Assembly (NCBI GenBank): GCA_015057275.1
Contig: SVEO01000011.1
Span: 1 to 64,000, forward strand
Length of the DNA: 64,000 nt
Reading direction: 5' to 3'
Source of the DNA: Lachnospiraceae bacterium
GTDB lineage: Bacteria; Bacillota; Clostridia; Lachnospirales; Lachnospiraceae
Each line of letters starts with the position of its first letter. Position 1 is the stretch's first letter. Positions 60,398 to 64,000 of this stretch are shown here, in pieces. The notes under the pieces were generated by a model. It had not been told where the DNA came from. It worked only from the letters and a program-made list of their open reading frames with translations, and ran no database searches. The position numbers were made by a program, and so were the translations under genes.

Positions 60398-61678
60398 ATG
60401 AAGCTAAATTACAAAAGAACTTTTTTTATTGGATTAGCGTTTTTGTCGATTAGCGCGTTCTGGCAGATGTATGATAACATCATTCCACTTATTTTACAGA
60501 ATACGTTTGGACTGACAGATTCCGTCATCGGTGGCATCATGGCGATTGACAATGTATTGGCGGTATTTTTATTGCCAATCATCGGCAGTCTGTCAGACAA
60601 GGTCGATACACGTCTTGGTAAGCGTACCCCGTTCGTGGTTGGAGGTACGATTGCAGCCGTGATTTTAATGATGTTAATGCCACTTGCGGATGCGACTGAG
60701 CAGATCGGATTATTTATCGTGGCACTGGCATTGACTTTGATTGCGATGGCGATGTACCGTTCGCCGGCGGTGGCTTTAATGCCGGACTTAACTCCGAAGC
60801 CGTTGCGGTCAAGTGCGAATGCGGTTATTAACTTGATGGGTGCCGTGGGTGGTGTTTATACCTTGATTTTGATTCAGTTTCTCGTTGGCGAAGGGGAGCG
60901 ACCGAGCTATCTGCCGATTTTCCTTGGCGTGGCAGCAATGATGCTGGTGGCGATTGTGGTACTTTTGATTACGATTAAGGAAAAGTCGTTGGCGGCGCAG
61001 ATTGCTGAGGAATATCCGGAAGAAGCGGAAAAGGAAGAAAAGGCGGCGCAGGAAAAAGCCGGTCTGACAAAAGATGTTAAGCGCAGTCTGGGATTCATTT
61101 TAGTTTCTATTTTTCTTTGGTTTACCGCTTATAATGCCGTAACAACCGCATTTTCCAGATATGCAACTACTGTGTGGAAGATGGAAGGCGGTGGATATGC
61201 AAGCTGTCTGATGGTGGCAACCGTGGCTGCGATTATCAGCTACATTCCGATTGGTATAGTTGCTTCGAAGATTGGACGTAAAAAGACGATTTTGGCCGGC
61301 CTTGTGATGATGTTTATCAGCTACAGTGCAGTATTCTTTTTCCCGACGTACCATGTGGCGGCGAATTTCTTCTTCGCCTTAATCGGTGTCGGCTGGGCAT
61401 CTGTTGGTGTAAACTCTCTGCCGATGGTGGTAGAAATGAGCAAGAACAGCGATATTGGTAAATATACAGGCCTGTACTACACTTTCTCAATGACGGCGCA
61501 GATTTTTACTCCAATCGTATCCGGTGCGTTATTGCAGTATATATCGTATAATACATTATTCCCATATGCGATGTTCTTTACAGCTTGTGCTTTCCTAACG
61601 ATGAGCATGGTAAAACACGGTGACAGCAAGCCGGAACAGAAGAAGCGTCTGCTTGAAAATTTTGACGTTGAGGATTAA
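60398..61678 (+). CDS. MFS transporter, sugar-type (SLC45/GPH-like)
   Basis: A 426-aa, 12-helix transporter. The helix 2-3 loop is GSLSDKVDTRLGKRTPFV, and the motif MYRSPAVALMPDLTPKPLRSSANAV (around 120-145) resembles sucrose/maltose-type cation symporters of the SLC45 group. The middle loop is long, acidic and alanine-rich (about 190-225). The substrate is probably a sugar or glycoside. AGGAGAG precedes the ATG. A GDPD gene follows 27 bases later. Confidence 0.85.
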   Translation: MKLNYKRTFFIGLAFLSISAFWQMYDNIIPLILQNTFGLTDSVIGGIMAIDNVLAVFLLPIIGSLSDKVDTRLGKRTPFVVGGTIAAVILMMLMPLADATEQIGLFIVALALTLIAMAMYRSPAVALMPDLTPKPLRSSANAVINLMGAVGGVYTLILIQFLVGEGERPSYLPIFLGVAAMMLVAIVVLLITIKEKSLAAQIAEEYPEEAEKEEKAAQEKAGLTKDVKRSLGFILVSIFLWFTAYNAVTTAFSRYATTVWKMEGGGYASCLMVATVAAIISYIPIGIVASKIGRKKTILAGLVMMFISYSAVFFFPTYHVAANFFFALIGVGWASVGVNSLPMVVEMSKNSDIGKYTGLYYTFSMTAQIFTPIVSGALLQYISYNTLFPYAMFFTACAFLTMSMVKHGDSKPEQKKRLLENFDVED

Positions 61679-61705
61679 TACATAAATTGATGTGAGGATG
61701 ATATT

Positions 61706-62521
61706 ATGTGGTTGATTGGAGTGCTTCTTTTTTTAATCATATTGTATTTATACGCAGTTATGCCGCGTATATCCGGACGACCGGACCGCACGCCGCTGTA
61801 CGGGATTTACTATGCACACAGAGGCTTGCACGATAACAAGACGGATGCGCCGGAGAATTCGATGGCGGCGTTTCGCAAAGCAGTGGAGGCAGGTTATGGT
61901 ATCGAATTGGATGTGCAGTTGACGAAGGATCGCATCCCGGTTGTGTTTCATGACGAGACGTTAAAGCGCGTCTGCGGTGTCGAAGGCAAGGTGCGCGATT
62001 TCACATACGAGGAATTACAGCAGTTTACCATCTGCAAATCGCAGGAGCGCATCCCGTTGTTTGCAGATTTCTTAAAGATGGTTGACGGCAGAGTTCCGCT
62101 AATTATTGAAATTAAGATTCATGAGAAGGCAGCAGTGGTTTGCGCGGCTGCCGACGAGCTGATTCGCCAGTACAAGGGCATTTACTGTATCGAATCGTTT
62201 GATCCACGTGCTGTGTATTGGTACCGCAAAAATCGTCCGGAGGCGATTCGCGGGCAATTGTCCTCGAACTTCAATAAGCCGGGCCGGAAAGAGCTGATTA
62301 CCGAATTTTTGGTGCATTATCTGTTGCTGAATTTCCTGGCAAGACCGGATTTTATAGCTTATGAGCATACACATAAAAAAAATATTTCCCGTCGCATTTG
62401 TTGTAATTTGTTTCGGGCACTGAGTGTGGCATGGACGATTAAATCGCAGCAACAGCTTGATGGCGCACGGGATGCATTTGAATTATTTATTTTTGAAGGT
62501 TTTATTCCGGAGGAAAAGTAA
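61706..62521 (+). CDS. Glycerophosphodiester phosphodiesterase, membrane-anchored
   Basis: 271 aa. An N-terminal hydrophobic helix (1-19) is followed by a GDPD TIM barrel with catalytic and metal residues: AHRG (H38, R39), PENS, ELDVQLTKD (E67, D69) and FHDE (H82). It cleaves glycerophosphodiesters from phospholipid turnover into glycerol-3-phosphate and an alcohol. The helix is probably uncleaved. GTGAGGATG precedes the ATG. A strong bidirectional terminator follows. Confidence 0.92.
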   Translation: MWLIGVLLFLIILYLYAVMPRISGRPDRTPLYGIYYAHRGLHDNKTDAPENSMAAFRKAVEAGYGIELDVQLTKDRIPVVFHDETLKRVCGVEGKVRDFTYEELQQFTICKSQERIPLFADFLKMVDGRVPLIIEIKIHEKAAVVCAAADELIRQYKGIYCIESFDPRAVYWYRKNRPEAIRGQLSSNFNKPGRKELITEFLVHYLLLNFLARPDFIAYEHTHKKNISRRICCNLFRALSVAWTIKSQQQLDGARDAFELFIFEGFIPEEK

Positions 62522-62570
62522 AAATATTCAATTTCGCTATAAGAATAATTGAAAATTTATTTTTAAAATA

Positions 62571-62605
62571 AAAGCAAGAGATGGTTCGATATCATCTCTT
62601 GCTTT
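62571..62605. terminator. Bidirectional terminator after the GDPD gene
   Basis: A perfect 13-bp stem (AAAGCAAGAGATG with CATCTCTTGCTTT) around a 9-base loop, between convergent genes. Confidence 0.9.
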
Positions 62606-62644
62606 ATATTTATGTTCTTCCATAATTGTAATAATGATTATCCT

Positions 62645-63508
62645 TTAATTTTTGTTATGCAATGTCAATCTGTAAGAACTGGTTTTTGGTTGAATCGAAA
62701 CTCCATTCCAACGATAATTGCGTACACCAACATCATCCGGCGTCTCATCCTGATATTCACTCTCTATCCCCTTAATTCTGATTTCCGTTTCATCAAGTTC
62801 TATTACTACATGAAGCGCATTCTTATAGGGCAAGTCTTTTACCTCACTGCCAGACGGATTACCACCCCACCAGCAGTAACCAGAAGAAGCATTTACTGTA
62901 TAAAATGGTATATTATTTATAATTTTCAAATCATCTCCATGGTCATGCCCATTCATACATAGAATTATATTTTTTCCTACATACAAATCAAGTATCTCCT
63001 GTCTGTTGCGGATTCCCCGATTACCAAACTCATTTACGAGGCTTTGATGTGAAAAGATAATATATTTTTTGTTGTCTGAAAGCTCCTTTTTCAACCACAG
63101 GACTTCATCGCAAGGAATTACAGGGTATATCGCCGGCTCTCTCCTTTTATTTGGAAAATGATGTTGGCCGGATTGGTTCTGCCAAAAACAGGAATCAAGA
63201 ATAATACACTTATATTCTCCATATTCAAACGAGTAATAGGAGTTATCGTTTGACAAAAATAAAAGCATTTCTTCAATAGAACACACCTGTGTGTCATGAT
63301 TTCCTATTGTGTGATAGATTGGTATACCAGCAGTCTTAAATTTTTCAAGCACATGTCTGTTTTCTTCTATTGGAAAACAAAGATCGCCTAACGATACAAT
63401 AAAATCAACTTTTTCTTTTTGGGCTTTATCTATCAATTCCTTTATGCGTTGTTCGCCATCACTTATCGTATCGTAATGCAAATCTCCAAATACTAAAAAA
63501 CGAATCAT
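62645..63508 (-). CDS. Calcineurin-like metallophosphoesterase
   Basis: A 287-aa cytosolic phosphoesterase. The five metal-binding blocks are present: GDLHYD (D9, H11), GDL (D42), GNHD (N70, H71), SHQSL and GHDHGD. The closest annotated relatives act on phosphodiesters or nucleotides; the substrate is unknown. The gene is more A+T-rich than its neighbours, which could mean a different origin. Confidence 0.88.
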   Translation of the reverse strand: MIRFLVFGDLHYDTISDGEQRIKELIDKAQKEKVDFIVSLGDLCFPIEENRHVLEKFKTAGIPIYHTIGNHDTQVCSIEEMLLFLSNDNSYYSFEYGEYKCIILDSCFWQNQSGQHHFPNKRREPAIYPVIPCDEVLWLKKELSDNKKYIIFSHQSLVNEFGNRGIRNRQEILDLYVGKNIILCMNGHDHGDDLKIINNIPFYTVNASSGYCWWGGNPSGSEVKDLPYKNALHVVIELDETEIRIKGIESEYQDETPDDVGVRNYRWNGVSIQPKTSSYRLTLHNKN

Positions 63509-63544
63509 CTTATACCTCTATAAATATCAATCTATGAAACTTTC

Positions 63545-64000
63545 TTACTTATGATACGGCTCGTGATTGATAATCCGATAGCTTCGGTATATCTGCTCCA
63601 GCAGTACCACGCGCATCAACTGATGCGGGAATGTCATCTTTGAAAAGCTCAGTTTATAATCAGAACGTTTACTTACCGATTCATGCAGTCCGAGCGAACC
63701 GCCGATGATGAAAACAATATGGCTCTTGCCTTGCACCGCCAGACGCTCAATATGGTCGGCGAGCTCAGTAGAGGAGAGCTGCTTGCCTAAAATCTCTAAC
63801 GTAATCACGTAGGCATCGTCGCGCACATGCTTTAAAATGCGCTCGGCTTCCTTTTTCTTAATCAAATCTTCTTCGGCGTCAGAAGCTTTGTCCGGTGTTT
63901 TTTCGTCGGCAACCTCGACGATTTCCAAATTGCAATATTTGCCGAGGCGTTTTTTGTATTCGGCGATGGCGCCGGTAAAGTAGGCTTCCTTGATTTTTCC
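63545..64000 (-). CDS. rlmH: 23S rRNA (pseudouridine1915-N3)-methyltransferase RlmH (5' end outside window)
   Basis: Partial. The reading frame runs open to the window edge: the first visible codons read GKIKEAYFTGAIAEYKKRLG, so only about the first eight residues are missing. The family signature FIIGGSLGLHESV (SAM-binding trefoil knot) and the C-terminal FPHQLMRVVLLEQIYRSYRI, ending EPYHK, are clear. RlmH methylates pseudouridine 1915 in helix 69 of 23S rRNA. Confidence 0.95.
   Translation of the reverse strand, partial: GKIKEAYFTGAIAEYKKRLGKYCNLEIVEVADEKTPDKASDAEEDLIKKKEAERILKHVRDDAYVITLEILGKQLSSTELADHIERLAVQGKSHIVFIIGGSLGLHESVSKRSDYKLSFSKMTFPHQLMRVVLLEQIYRSYRIINHEPYHK

Noticed and set aside
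62612-62962. 116-codon plus-strand frame opposite the metallophosphoesterase
   Set aside because: The minus strand carries all five metallophosphoesterase motifs; this frame has no recognisable features.
1-64000. CRISPR array, tRNA gene, IS element or prophage genes
   Set aside because: No spaced direct repeats, cloverleaf, transposase, integrase or phage structural genes were seen on either strand.

Overview
The window reads as a chromosomal segment of a spore-forming, Gram-positive anaerobe of the Clostridia, most likely a Lachnospiraceae gut bacterium. The evidence is moderate-to-low G+C, GGAGG-type ribosome sites and vegetative promoters with 17-bp spacers. It also carries a sporulation core (spoIIAA-spoIIAB-sigF, spoVA, a SASP gene, a GerA-type receptor, a SPOCS/LysM protein), an NfnAB-type bifurcating enzyme and several Lachnospiraceae-restricted uncharacterised families. 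There is no sign of a prophage, plasmid, IS element or CRISPR array. The window opens on the last bases of a 23S rRNA gene, with no 5S gene after it, and ends inside rlmH.

Layout. 0.2-2.2 kb: MATE exporter and CDP-alcohol phosphatidyltransferase. 2.3-9.2 kb: one promoter appears to serve rarA and three tightly packed uncharacterised genes: a 1177-aa beta-sandwich/helical-repeat protein (DUF5717-like), a degenerate Hsp70/actin-fold protein (DUF5716-like) and a TPR protein. This is the best candidate for an undescribed system. 9.2-14.7 kb: valS, folC, a 48-aa ORF and a zinc-ribbon/TPR membrane protein. 14.7-18.2 kb: spoIIAA-spoIIAB-sigF, a 46-aa acidic ORF, spoVAA-AB-AC and a 68-aa ORF. 18.2-22.3 kb: an HTH regulator, a GH127 beta-L-arabinofuranosidase and ilvE, which split the spoVA genes. 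22.3-26.1 kb: spoVAD, spoVAE, a PrcB-like lipoprotein and a SPOCS/LysM protein. 26.1-31.4 kb: ispE, a GntR regulator, gerAA, a GerAB-GerAC fusion and a DUF1934 gene. 31.4-37.3 kb: CIRCE-controlled clpB and an MFS-GH2 fusion. 37.4-40.3 kb: an ArsR/HMA/P1B-ATPase metal-efflux operon and a DUF4250 gene. 40.4-45.4 kb: a COG2426 membrane protein, an anchored protein, a SASP, a CLC protein and ruvAB. 45.5-54.2 kb: zapA, a U32 peptidase, a SEDS protein with a class B PBP, Nudix, queH and a zinc-ribbon protein. 54.2-60.1 kb: nfnAB/gltA, CE4 deacetylase, nth, and a Y-family polymerase with a YolD-like partner. 60.2-64 kb: a vestigial TrkH fragment, an MFS transporter, a GDPD, a metallophosphoesterase and partial rlmH.

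How it fits together. Four sites match the forespore sigma-G promoter (TGAATA-17-CATACTA) with identical 17-bp spacing. They lie ahead of spoVAA, spoVAD, the gerA genes and the SASP gene. Sigma-F made from the 14.7-kb operon would lead to sigma-G, which would switch on DPA-channel, germination-receptor and DNA-protecting proteins encoded within 27 kb. Coordinates and base-level motifs were read directly. Family names are from memory of protein families, without database searches.
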